Shown here: positions 40,246-47,593 of the stretch, in pieces
Numbering within the stretch: the stretch's first letter is position 1
Layout of the letters: each line of letters opens with the position of its first letter
Assembly: GCA_035527455.1 (NCBI GenBank)
Contig: DATLAN010000227.1
Location: 1 to 62,009 of the forward strand
Direction of reading: 5' to 3'
DNA length: 62,009 nucleotides
Origin: DATLAN01 sp035527455
GTDB lineage: Bacteria; Planctomycetota; Planctomycetia; Pirellulales; Thermoguttaceae
Made by a program: the position numbers and the translations under genes
The notes under the pieces: generated by a model
Told to the model about the DNA's origin: nothing
What the model saw: the letters and a program-made list of their open reading frames with translations, nothing else
The model's database searches: none

Positions 40246-41013
40246 ATGAAGAATCTCATCTCGATCCTGCTCGTCGCCGGACTTCTCTTGATCGGCAGCA
40301 GCGCGAACGCCGGGATCATCCTCCCCGAGGGGGAACTTCCGGCCTTGACCCTGAAGATCAACGACCACGGTCAAGGGCCGCCGGTCGAGTTGCAGCCCTC
40401 CGGCGTGGAAATCGCCGCCGGCAAATACCGGTACCGGGGCCAAGAGGAGACCGACGACTGGAGCATCCTCTGGGACATCGGGGCGAACGTGGATCCCGTC
40501 TTGACCGCCGCTTTCATCGTCACCAACAAGACTTCCACCCCGCAAGAGTTCACGCTCGACGCATTGTTGCCGGTCGCATCGATGACCGGGGGCACGTACA
40601 CCGGCGGATCGATCTCGGGCGTGTTGATGGACGCCGGCGACGGGGCCACGCTGAGTTCCCTGCCCGACGGGCTGACGCCGCTCTACACGGCGCGGATCGA
40701 CGGGGTCGACTATCAGTCGCTGATGGACTCGCCGCAACTGGTCAGCGCCGGCGATTACGGGACCGCGCCGTTCGGGCCGGACACCTTCGGCGCCCCGATC
40801 GCCAGCATGCCCGGACCGTTCTCGGTCGATGAATCGATCGGCCTGAAGCTCAGCTTCCAACTCAGCCCGGGCGACGTGGCGTTGATCTCGGGCACGTTCG
40901 TGGTGAACTCGCTACCCAACCCGGTCCCGGAACCGTCGACCATCGCCCTGACCGTCATCGGCCTGGTCGGCCTGGCCGGCTTCGGCCTGCGGCGTCGCCG
41001 CCGCGCCCGCTGA
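40246..41013 (+). CDS. PEP-CTERM-anchored exported protein
   Basis: A 255-residue protein with a signal peptide (ISILLVAGLLLIGSSANA, about 4-21), a beta-rich, Gly/Thr/Ser-rich body and a PEP-CTERM tail: VPEPSTIALTVIGLVGLAGF followed by LRRRRRAR. Such tails are recognised by exosortase and tie the protein to envelope or extracellular polymer systems. The body has no recognised domain; TLKINDHGQG and AAFIVTNKTSTPQEFTLDAL suggest an extracellular beta-sandwich. ATG 40246 has CGGAGA nearby. It converges with a second PEP-CTERM gene 65 bases away. Confidence 0.88.
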   Translation: MKNLISILLVAGLLLIGSSANAGIILPEGELPALTLKINDHGQGPPVELQPSGVEIAAGKYRYRGQEETDDWSILWDIGANVDPVLTAAFIVTNKTSTPQEFTLDALLPVASMTGGTYTGGSISGVLMDAGDGATLSSLPDGLTPLYTARIDGVDYQSLMDSPQLVSAGDYGTAPFGPDTFGAPIASMPGPFSVDESIGLKLSFQLSPGDVALISGTFVVNSLPNPVPEPSTIALTVIGLVGLAGFGLRRRRRAR

Positions 41014-41040
41014 GGTCGGCGGTTGGCGATTTTGTCAGTT

Positions 41041-41071
41041 GGGTGGCACTGGCTGCTTGTCAGCCAGTGCC
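41041..41071. repeat. Palindromic repeat family D, copy 2
   Basis: GGGTGGCACTGGCTGCTTGT CAGCCAGTGCC between the two convergent PEP-CTERM genes. The stem GGCACTGGCTG/CAGCCAGTGCC could end transcription from either side, although there is no T run. Confidence 0.75.
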
Positions 41072-41078
41072 GTGTGGT

Positions 41079-42254
41079 TCACGTTGATTGCGGGGCACGA
41101 TTCTGCTCGGACCGGCGCCGGTTGCGTCTGGAGCACCACACCACGAACATGAACACCCCCGTACCCGAGAGGACGAGCGTAGACGGTTCGGGGATGACGA
41201 CCATCCACGCCTCTCGTTCGCCGGCGGGATTGATTCCGTCGCCGACGATCGTCAGCCCGTCGGCCGAGACGGCCTTGGCACGGGTCAACTGCCAGCCGGG
41301 CAACAGCAGGTCGTGTTCCGCTTCCAGGACCTCTTGGAGTTTGCGCATCCCGTGCGTTTCATCCCAAAGGAACGCTTGTTCTCCCAGGTCGCTCTTGCTG
41401 TAGCCGACCACGAGAGCGCCGTCGGGAGTGACCGCCCAGGCGATACCGGCGTAGTCTCCGCCCGGAAAATCACCGAGTCCGACCATTTGCGTTTCGGGAG
41501 TCCATCGAAAAGGTTCGCTGCCATGTTCCGACACGGCCCGACCGACCACAACCGAGCCGTCGGCCGACACGTCGTATGCCCAACCCTGGGTGTCGCCGCC
41601 GGGCAGGTCTCCCAGCCCTACGGAACCGCTCTCGGCCGTCCAGCGGACCGCCTGGGCACCTTCTGGAGGTCCTTCACTGTAGGAACTCCGGCCGACGACG
41701 ACCGATCCATCGGGAGAGATACCTAGCGGATAATAGAATAGCTGCCCGGTCGCCAGGTCGGGCAGGTCGACCACGCCTTGACCGGTCGTCCAGCGGAAAC
41801 CCTTGCTCGGTTCGTTGCCCTCGGCGTATCTCAACCCGGTGACTACGGTCCCGTCGTCGGAAACAGCGCCGGTTTGGCCGGGGCAGAGGACCTCGGCATG
41901 AATCGTATCTCCGTCGGTCGTCCAGCGCACGGCCTGGTAGCCCTCGCCGTCGGCGCTGATGCCCACGATTACGGAGCCGTCATACGAAACGTCGCTGGCT
42001 TCGCTGTAGAAGATCCCGCCGGGAAGTTCCCCCAGGCCGACCATGCCGTCCCGGGCCGTCCAGCGGAAGGCCTCCCAGCCTTCGGCGTGGCGCGAGAAGC
42101 CGACCGCCACGCGCCCGTCGCCGGAGAGGCCGTAAGCCACGCTGGCGTCGCCCTCGTCGAGCATGCCCAGCGGATAGAAGGTGGCCGCCGCCAGCGCGGT
42201 GCCGGCAAGTTGCAGGCAACCGGCAATGCAGACGATAACGGACGCATGTTTCAT
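41079..42254 (-). CDS. PEP-CTERM protein with HAF-type repeats
   Basis: A 391-residue exported protein. A signal peptide (SVIVCIAGCLQLAGTALA) is followed by about seven repeats of the HAF type, each with a V(S/T)xDGSVVVG-like turn and a strand such as GVQAVRWT or EPFRWT (for instance LGDLPGGDTQGWAYDVSADG, then SVVVGRAVSEHGSEPFRW), probably forming a beta-propeller. The C-terminus is IPEPSTLVLSGTGVFMFVVW plus a basic end. ATG 42254 has AAGGAGA seven bases upstream; the frame is open further upstream, but without a site. A strong promoter lies about 240 bases upstream. Confidence 0.88.
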   Translation of the reverse strand: MKHASVIVCIAGCLQLAGTALAAATFYPLGMLDEGDASVAYGLSGDGRVAVGFSRHAEGWEAFRWTARDGMVGLGELPGGIFYSEASDVSYDGSVIVGISADGEGYQAVRWTTDGDTIHAEVLCPGQTGAVSDDGTVVTGLRYAEGNEPSKGFRWTTGQGVVDLPDLATGQLFYYPLGISPDGSVVVGRSSYSEGPPEGAQAVRWTAESGSVGLGDLPGGDTQGWAYDVSADGSVVVGRAVSEHGSEPFRWTPETQMVGLGDFPGGDYAGIAWAVTPDGALVVGYSKSDLGEQAFLWDETHGMRKLQEVLEAEHDLLLPGWQLTRAKAVSADGLTIVGDGINPAGEREAWMVVIPEPSTLVLSGTGVFMFVVWCSRRNRRRSEQNRAPQST

Positions 42255-42490
42255 CGGTTTTCTCCTTAATGGAAAGGGCCGGGCGATCGACGGCATCCGG
42301 CCGCGGCGCAGGCAGACACCTGCCAACGCACGTGTCGGGGATGCCCGGAAAGCAAGACCGGGGCCGTTAAAGAATGCACCGTGGAGAAAAACGCCGACCC
42401 GGTGGCCGACGATCTCGAGTGCGAAACGCTGCCTGCTTCAGTGTTGCGGGACGAACGATCGCCCCTGGAGTCTTTTTTGCCCAGATTCAT

Positions 42491-42519
42491 AGTATAAGAA
42501 CCCGGTGCCCTGCTGTCAA
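42491..42519 (-). promoter_or_regulatory. Strong sigma-70-type promoter for HAF-repeat gene
   Basis: On the minus strand TTGACA (42514-42519), 17-base spacer, TATACT (42491-42496). Start near 42484, so the leader to ATG 42254 is about 230 bases, similar to that of the neighbouring PEP-CTERM gene. The 340-base gap 42255-42594 holds this promoter, the leader and the left end of the RAYT element. Confidence 0.7.
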
Positions 42520-42529
42520 CTGCCCCCCT

Positions 42530-43285
42530 GGAAAATAGGGACAGTCACCTATTTTCTTCTTGACAAGCCAAGGCGGAAACCCGAAAATCGCGACATGCCA
42601 AGAGTCGCTCGAATCGTGATCCCCGACTGCCCGCACCACGTGACCCAGCGCGGCAACAACCGTCAGGACGTGTTCTTCGTCGACGACGATCGGCAAACCT
42701 ACCTCGGGCTGTTGAAGGAAGAGGCACAGAGGTACGGCCTGGCCGTCGAGGCCTATTGCCTGATGACCAACCACGTCCACCTGATCGTCACGCCGAAGTC
42801 CGAGCCGTCGCTGGCCAAGGCGTTGGGTCGCGCCCACTTCCGGTACTCGCAGTACGTCAATCGCCTGCACGGCCGCAGCGGGCACCTCTGGCAAAACCGC
42901 TTCTACTCGTGTGCCTTGGACGAGGAGCACTACTGGGCGGCCGCCGCATACGTCGAGCAGAACCCGGTGCGGGCGCGGATCGTGCGCTGCCCGTGGCGGT
43001 ACCGCTGGTCGAGTGCGGCGATCCACTGCCGCCTGGCCGAGGATTCGATGGAGCTGCTGAATTTTCGTCGCTGGGCCACCTCGGGCAACGACTGGAAATC
43101 GACGCTGGCCGAGCGGCTGGGCGAAGCGGCGCTCTCGACCCTTCGCCTGAACACCCACCGCGGCCGCCCGTTGGGAAGCGACCGTTTTCTCAGCAAGCTC
43201 GAAGCCCTCCTCGGCCGCCGCCTCCGCCCCTTACCCATCGGCCGGCCGAGGAAGAAGCAGAAAAATAGGTGACTGTCCCCATTTT
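42530..43285 (+). mobile_element. RAYT element bounded by inverted palindromes
   Basis: Left end GGAAAATAGGGACAGTCACC TATTTTC (42530-42556), itself a palindrome (AAAATAGG, GACAGTCA, CCTATTTT). Right end AAAATAGGTGACTGTCCCCA TTTT (43262-43285) is the inverse complement of the left end with one or two mismatches. Between them lies one intact Y1 transposase gene. The stop codon of that gene (43270-43272) is inside the right palindrome. Total length about 756 bases. No target-site duplication is obvious, as expected for Y1 enzymes. Confidence 0.8.
42595..43272 (+). CDS. REP-associated tyrosine transposase (Y1, RAYT)
   Basis: A 225-residue Y1 HUH transposase-like protein. MPRVARIVIPDCPHHVTQRG and QDVFFVDDDRQTYLGLLKEE start the fold; the metal-binding HUH motif is in YCLMTNHVHLIVTP (about 55-68); the catalytic tyrosine is probably in HFRYSQYVNRLHGRSGHLWQ or the AAYVEQNPVRARIV helix (AYVEQNP is a RAYT hallmark). 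These enzymes nick and join single strands at palindromic REP sequences and are often domesticated. ATG 42595 lies about 39 bases after the left palindrome. The C-terminal tail is basic (RPRKKQKNR), the last residues coded by the right palindrome. Confidence 0.92.
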   Translation: MPRVARIVIPDCPHHVTQRGNNRQDVFFVDDDRQTYLGLLKEEAQRYGLAVEAYCLMTNHVHLIVTPKSEPSLAKALGRAHFRYSQYVNRLHGRSGHLWQNRFYSCALDEEHYWAAAAYVEQNPVRARIVRCPWRYRWSSAAIHCRLAEDSMELLNFRRWATSGNDWKSTLAERLGEAALSTLRLNTHRGRPLGSDRFLSKLEALLGRRLRPLPIGRPRKKQKNR

Positions 43286-43344
43286 GGCCGGGTCAACTGC
43301 CAGCCGGGCAACCACCCCCCTTGCAGCGTACGCCGTTGCCGAGG

Positions 43345-43373
43345 TTGACTCCTCTGGGGAGATGGGAAATACT
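43345..43373 (+). promoter_or_regulatory. Candidate promoter for radical SAM gene
   Basis: TTGACT (43345-43350), 17-base spacer, AATACT (43368-43373). Start near 43380, leader about 62 bases to GTG 43442. Confidence 0.4.
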
Positions 43374-43441
43374 TGGGGTATTCTGAACCTCGCCGCCACC
43401 GCTGCTCTTGCGACCGTGCGGCCCGCCCCGGGAATCCTGGT

Positions 43442-44881
43442 GTGAGAACGCTGCTGATCTACCCTTGCGAGATGTCCGTCTACCGGGGCACCCGCTTCGA
43501 GTTCAAGCAGACGCAGGAGTGTCTTCCCCCGCTGAACGTCGCCGTGTTGGCCGGTGCGCTGGTCGGCGGCGGGCATGAGGTGCGGGCGATCGACTTGCAG
43601 GTGGAAACAGACCACGAGGCGGCGATCCGTCGGGCCGTCGAGTCGTGGCGGCCCGAGATGGTGGGGATCACCTTCAAAACGCCCGTCTTCAACCAGGCAC
43701 GAGAAATCGCCGCGATCGTGCGAAGGTACGCGCCTGAGGCGATGATCGTCGGCGGCGGCGTTCACGCGACGTATTATCCCCGGGAGTGCCTGGAAGGGAC
43801 CGACTTCGACGCCGTGGTGATCGGCGAAGGCGACCGGACGATCGTCCGGCTGGCCGACGGCGTGCCGCCAGAGGAAATCGAGAACATCGCCTGCAAACGG
43901 GCAGACGAGATCGTCGTCAACGGCAAAAAGGACCACGACGGAACGATCTGCCCGGAGAGTTCCATCCACGATCTGGACGAACTCGCCTATCCCGATTGGA
44001 GCGTGTTCGATCTGCGTCGTTACGCGGGCATTACGCGGCTTTTCTACGAAGCGGCGCCGGTCGGCTTTCTGGAGACCAGCCGCGGGTGCAAAGGGCGGTG
44101 CGTGTTCTGCTCCCGCGGCGTGTACGGTACGAGTTGGCGGCCGAAAAGTCCCCGGCGCGTGGTCGACGAGATCGAGCGGATGCTGGAGTTCGGCTTCCGC
44201 GAAATCGAGATCGTCGACGACGCCTTCACCACGGACCTGGACCGGGCGACGGCCGTCTGCGAGGAGATTTTGCGGCGGAAGCTCGATTTTCCCTGGTGTT
44301 GTCGCAACGGGCTGCGGGTCAGCGACGTGAGCGAGGAGTTCTTCCGCCTGGCTCGCCGGGCCGGGTTGCACCTGGTGGCGTTCGGGTTCGAGACCGGCAA
44401 CCGGAAGCTGCTGGCCGAGGCGAAAAAGGGCGCCACGCTCGAAAAGGGCCGCCGGGCCGCCCGCTGGGCCCGGCGCTCGGGCATCACCGTGATGGGCTAT
44501 TTCCTGATGGGACTGCCCGGCGAAACCGAGCAGACGCTTCGCGAAACGATCGACTACGCCCGTTCGCTGGAGATCGACCTGGTCAAGTACAACCTGGCCA
44601 TTCCGATGCCCGGCACGCGGCTGCACGAGATGTGGCGCGACCGGATGAAGGTGACGCACTGGGACCAGTACAACTTCCATGCTCCGGCGCGGGAACTCTA
44701 CGACCACCCGAATCTCGACTGGGATACGTTGGAGGCCTATCTCCGCCTGGGCTATCGGCGTTTCTATCTTCGGCCGGGTTATCTGTTGCGGCAGTTGGGG
44801 CGACTTGTGCGGCAGCGGCGTTTGGGGATCAGCGTCAAGACGGCGTTGCAGTTGGTGTTGCGTCGCGGGAAGAGGGCGTAG
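43442..44881 (+). CDS. B12-binding radical SAM protein
   Basis: A 479-residue enzyme of the BchE/hopanoid-methylase-like class. The N-terminal half is a cobalamin-binding-type Rossmann domain (TLLIYPCEMSVYRGTRFEFK; LNVAVLAGALVGGGHEVRAI; AMIVGGGVHATYYP), without the DxHxxG motif of methionine synthase. The radical SAM core begins with the [4Fe-4S] motif CKGRCVFC (Cys216, 220, 223) followed by EIVDDAFTTDLDRA and VAFGFETGNRKLLAEAKKGA. The product is unknown; such enzymes methylate or cyclise lipids, tetrapyrroles or antibiotics. GTG 43442 starts the natural domain; the frame is open to about 43373. It stands alone. Confidence 0.85.
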   Translation: MRTLLIYPCEMSVYRGTRFEFKQTQECLPPLNVAVLAGALVGGGHEVRAIDLQVETDHEAAIRRAVESWRPEMVGITFKTPVFNQAREIAAIVRRYAPEAMIVGGGVHATYYPRECLEGTDFDAVVIGEGDRTIVRLADGVPPEEIENIACKRADEIVVNGKKDHDGTICPESSIHDLDELAYPDWSVFDLRRYAGITRLFYEAAPVGFLETSRGCKGRCVFCSRGVYGTSWRPKSPRRVVDEIERMLEFGFREIEIVDDAFTTDLDRATAVCEEILRRKLDFPWCCRNGLRVSDVSEEFFRLARRAGLHLVAFGFETGNRKLLAEAKKGATLEKGRRAARWARRSGITVMGYFLMGLPGETEQTLRETIDYARSLEIDLVKYNLAIPMPGTRLHEMWRDRMKVTHWDQYNFHAPARELYDHPNLDWDTLEAYLRLGYRRFYLRPGYLLRQLGRLVRQRRLGISVKTALQLVLRRGKRA

Positions 44882-44896
44882 TCGAAGGGGGCGACG

Positions 44897-44925
44897 TTGA
44901 CGGCGGGGGGTGAAGGGTGTACAAT
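44897..44925 (+). promoter_or_regulatory. Promoter close to PIN-domain gene
   Basis: TTGACG (44897-44902), 17-base spacer, TACAAT (44920-44925). The -10 ends only nine bases before ATG 44935, and AAGGAGG lies between (44926-44932). If this promoter is used the transcript is near-leaderless and the ribosome site would be outside it. Confidence 0.5.
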
Positions 44926-44934
44926 AAGGAGGTC

Positions 44935-45414
44935 ATGGCAAAGACCGTGTATATCGAGAGCACCGTTCCGAACGCCTATGCTTCGGAACGACAGGATGCA
45001 GCCAGTGTCTATCGCCGGGACATCACGCGGCGGTGGTGGATGCTACAGGCCGCACTTTACGAGTTGTGTACTTCGGAAGCCACGTTGGCTGAACTGAAAG
45101 CAGGAAGTTACGCAGGTCAACAACAAGCCGTCCAATTGGTGGCGTCCTTGCCGTTGATCGAGATCACTGACGAAGTGTATGCGATTGCGGATGCATACGT
45201 TCGCCATCAGCTCATGCCAAAGCCGGCAGTGGGTGATGCGCTGCATCTGGCATTGGCCAGTCTGAACGAACTCGATTACTTGCTGACGTGGAACGTGCGA
45301 CATTTGGCGAATCCCAACAAGCTCGAACACTTGACCGTTGTCAACCGCCGCTTAGGGCTGCTTTCTCCAACTATCATCAGTCCGGAACAGCTATGGGCCG
45401 AGAACCTTTCATGA
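44935..45414 (+). CDS. PIN-domain protein, toxin-like
   Basis: A 159-residue PIN-fold protein: VYIESTVPNAYASERQDA at the N-terminus carries the first acidic site, then the central acidic residue in ATLAELKAG, and DALHLALASLNELDYLLTWN plus RHLANPNKLEHL make the C-terminal acidic cluster. VapC-like PIN proteins are RNases, often tRNA- or rRNA-specific. The first acidic position is Glu rather than the usual Asp. ATG 44935 has a perfect AAGGAGG. Its stop overlaps the next ATG by four bases (ATGA), typical of a toxin-antitoxin pair, here with the toxin-like gene first. Confidence 0.82.
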   Translation: MAKTVYIESTVPNAYASERQDAASVYRRDITRRWWMLQAALYELCTSEATLAELKAGSYAGQQQAVQLVASLPLIEITDEVYAIADAYVRHQLMPKPAVGDALHLALASLNELDYLLTWNVRHLANPNKLEHLTVVNRRLGLLSPTIISPEQLWAENLS

Positions 45415-45584
45415 ACGAGCAGCAGATACAGACGCCGGACCCCATCATCGATCAGGTCAGACAAACTCGCGAGCGGCTGGTTCGCGAACATGGCGGACTG
45501 CGAGGCTGGGTCGAACACTTGAAGAAACTCCAGGCCCAGCATCCCGAGAAACTCGTGTCCCGGCCGGAACAACCCTCGCGCTAA
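45411..45584 (+). CDS. Small partner of PIN protein, possible antitoxin
   Basis: A 57-residue protein: MNEQQIQTPDPIIDQVRQTR, then ERLVREHGGLRGWVEHLKKL and a short tail. It is helical and charged, with no DNA-binding ribbon visible. Proteins of this kind (TPDPIxxEVRxxRxRL...) often follow PIN genes in planctomycetes and cyanobacteria, which suggests an antitoxin. ATG 45411 overlaps the PIN stop. The assignment is inference from size, helix pattern and overlap. Confidence 0.65.
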   Translation: MNEQQIQTPDPIIDQVRQTRERLVREHGGLRGWVEHLKKLQAQHPEKLVSRPEQPSR

Positions 45585-45650
45585 CGGTTCTTCTGCGCCC
45601 GCTGCTACGGCCGCCCCCAAGCGCCAAACCGCCGCCGACCGGCGACTTCC

Positions 45651-46676
45651 ATGGTTCATCTTCTCGAACAGACGCCCCAGCAGTTGCAGGCCTGGTTTGC
45701 CCAGCGCGACCTGCCCGGCTATCGGGCCGCGCAGGTGTGGCGGTGGGTGTTTCGCCGACGGGCCGCCGAGTTCGACGAGATGACCGATCTGCCCAAGTCG
45801 CTGCGGAGCCCTTTGGCCGAGGAGTTCCAGATCTTCACCAGCCGCATCGTCGCCCATCAGGAAGCCGACGACGGGACCGAAAAGCTGCTCTTGGAACTGG
45901 CCGACGCCCAGCGGGTCGAATGCGTGCTGTTGCGCGACGACAAGGAACACCGTACGATCTGCATCAGCACGCAGGTGGGCTGTGCGATGGGCTGCGTGTT
46001 CTGTGCCAGCGGGCTGGACGGCGTGGTCCGCAACCTGACCGGCGGCGAAATCGTCGAACAGATGCTCCACCTGCAACGGCTGCTCGACCAAGAGGAACGG
46101 CTCAGCCACGTCGTCGTGATGGGCATGGGCGAACCGCTGAGTAACCTCGACGCCCTGCTGCCCGCCCTGGCCACGGCGACCGACCGCGACGGCCTGGGAA
46201 TCGGCGAGCGGCGGATAACGATCTCCACGGTCGGGCTGCCCAAGGGGATTCGCCGCCTGGCCGCGGAGGACCGTCAGTACCATTTGGCCGTTTCGCTCCA
46301 CGCCGCGGACGACGAGCTTCGGAATCGACTGGTGCCGGCCAACCGGAAGCTGGGCATCGGGCCGATCCTGGCGGCGGCCGACGATTACTTCGAGCAGACC
46401 GGGCGCCGCGTGACGTTCGAGTACGTGCTGCTGGCCGGGTTGAACGACCAGCCGGAACATGCCCGACGGCTGGTCGGTCTGCTGAAGGGTCGCCCGGCGC
46501 TGGTCAACGTAATCCCCTACAATCCGGTACCCGACCTCCCCTTCCGCACACCGGCCCCGGAGGTGACGGCCCATTTTGTGGAGATTCTGCGGCGGGGGCG
46601 CCTCAACGTCAAGATCCGCTATCGCAAGGGCGAGCGAATCGACGCGGCCTGTGGGCAATTGCGGCGGAGGGGGTGA
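45651..46676 (+). CDS. rlmN: 23S rRNA/tRNA adenine-C2 methyltransferase RlmN
   Basis: A 341-residue radical SAM methyltransferase that modifies A2503 of 23S rRNA and A37 of some tRNAs. The cluster motif CAMGCVFC has Cys111, 115 and 118; GEIVEQMLHLQRLL, VVMGMGEPLSNLDALLPALA and ISTVGLPKGIRRLA are standard blocks, and NRLVPANRKLGI and NVIPYNPVPDL complete the barrel. The methyl-carrier cysteine is Cys334 in DAACGQLRR. Near the normal length. No operon partners; the small PIN partner gene ends 66 bases upstream. Confidence 0.95.
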   Translation: MVHLLEQTPQQLQAWFAQRDLPGYRAAQVWRWVFRRRAAEFDEMTDLPKSLRSPLAEEFQIFTSRIVAHQEADDGTEKLLLELADAQRVECVLLRDDKEHRTICISTQVGCAMGCVFCASGLDGVVRNLTGGEIVEQMLHLQRLLDQEERLSHVVVMGMGEPLSNLDALLPALATATDRDGLGIGERRITISTVGLPKGIRRLAAEDRQYHLAVSLHAADDELRNRLVPANRKLGIGPILAAADDYFEQTGRRVTFEYVLLAGLNDQPEHARRLVGLLKGRPALVNVIPYNPVPDLPFRTPAPEVTAHFVEILRRGRLNVKIRYRKGERIDAACGQLRRRG

Positions 46677-46729
46677 GTTATCAAGTCGGCGTATTTCCCG
46701 CAGTTGCACGGTGTTGCGGTAGACTCTGG

Positions 46730-46803
46730 GGTGGCACGCCCTGAGGAACGAAGGGCGTGGTATGTCGGGAAAACACGCCCTTCGTTCCTCAGGGCGTGCC
46801 ACC
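46730..46803. repeat. Inverted repeat family C, copy 2
   Basis: GGTGGCACGCCCTGAGGAAC GAAGGGCGTG and its exact inverse complement, with a 14-base centre differing from the 33364 copy. It lies in the 272-base gap after rlmN; a short C-rich stretch (46811-46848) follows, and no promoter was recognised. Confidence 0.92.
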
Positions 46804-46948
46804 CACCGTGACATCCCGACGCCCCAGTCCCCAGCCCCGAGTCCCGAACGGCCATCTGGTAACGCCTAGCCGCTTGGACTACACTAGTAGGTAGAGTCGC
46901 GGAAGCGTCCGCGGCCGGAACCCTCGACCACCCACGCCGAGACTCGCC

Positions 46949-47593
46949 TTGGTCGTCAGCGAATCGTCTGCCCGAAGATACACCCTCGGGGACCCCGACG
47001 TTCGGCTGATGCTCGAGGTGCGCGACGACAGCGCCGCCGCCTTCGAGGAACTGGTGTTGCGCTACCAGACGCGGCTGGTAGCGGTCCTGGAACACCTCGT
47101 CAGCAACCACGACCAGGCCGAGGATCTCGCCCAGGACGTTTTCCTTCGGGTATATCGCGCGCGGAAGGACTACGTGGCTTCGGCGAAGTTCTCGACGTGG
47201 CTGTTCACGATCGCCAACAACGTGGCGTCCAACGCGCTGAGGAACCAGTCGCGGCGCCGGGAGGTGACCTTGGCGTCGCGCGACAGCGGGCCGTTGGGCA
47301 CCCGGCCGTTGGACGTGATGTTGCAGGCCAGCAGCGGCCAGATGCCCACCCGGCAGTTGGATAAGGCCGAGATCCGCGAGATCGTGCGGTTGGCGCTTCA
47401 GGCACTCGGCGAGCGGCAGCGGATGGCCGTGCTGTTGGCCAAGTTCGAGAACATGAGCTACGCCGACATCGCCGGCGTCATGGAGATTTCGCCGCAAGCC
47501 ATCAAGTCTTTGTTGCACCGGGCCCGCGGTAATCTCCGCGAGGTCCTGGAGCCCTATTTTCTTTCCGGGGACCGGGTTCCCGAAAACCAATGA
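46949..47593 (+). CDS. ECF sigma factor (RpoE-like)
   Basis: A 214-residue extracytoplasmic-function sigma factor. Region 2 is AFEELVLRYQTRLVAVLEHL, DQAEDLAQDVFLRVYRARKD, KFSTWLFTIANNVASNALRN; region 4 is LGERQRMAVLLAKFENMSYA then DIAGVMEISPQAIKSLLHRA. The likely start is TTG 46949, as no ATG or GTG suits better; the first 15 residues are variable. ATGA overlap with the following anti-sigma gene indicates translational coupling. Target promoters are not known from the window. Confidence 0.9.
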   Translation: MVVSESSARRYTLGDPDVRLMLEVRDDSAAAFEELVLRYQTRLVAVLEHLVSNHDQAEDLAQDVFLRVYRARKDYVASAKFSTWLFTIANNVASNALRNQSRRREVTLASRDSGPLGTRPLDVMLQASSGQMPTRQLDKAEIREIVRLALQALGERQRMAVLLAKFENMSYADIAGVMEISPQAIKSLLHRARGNLREVLEPYFLSGDRVPENQ

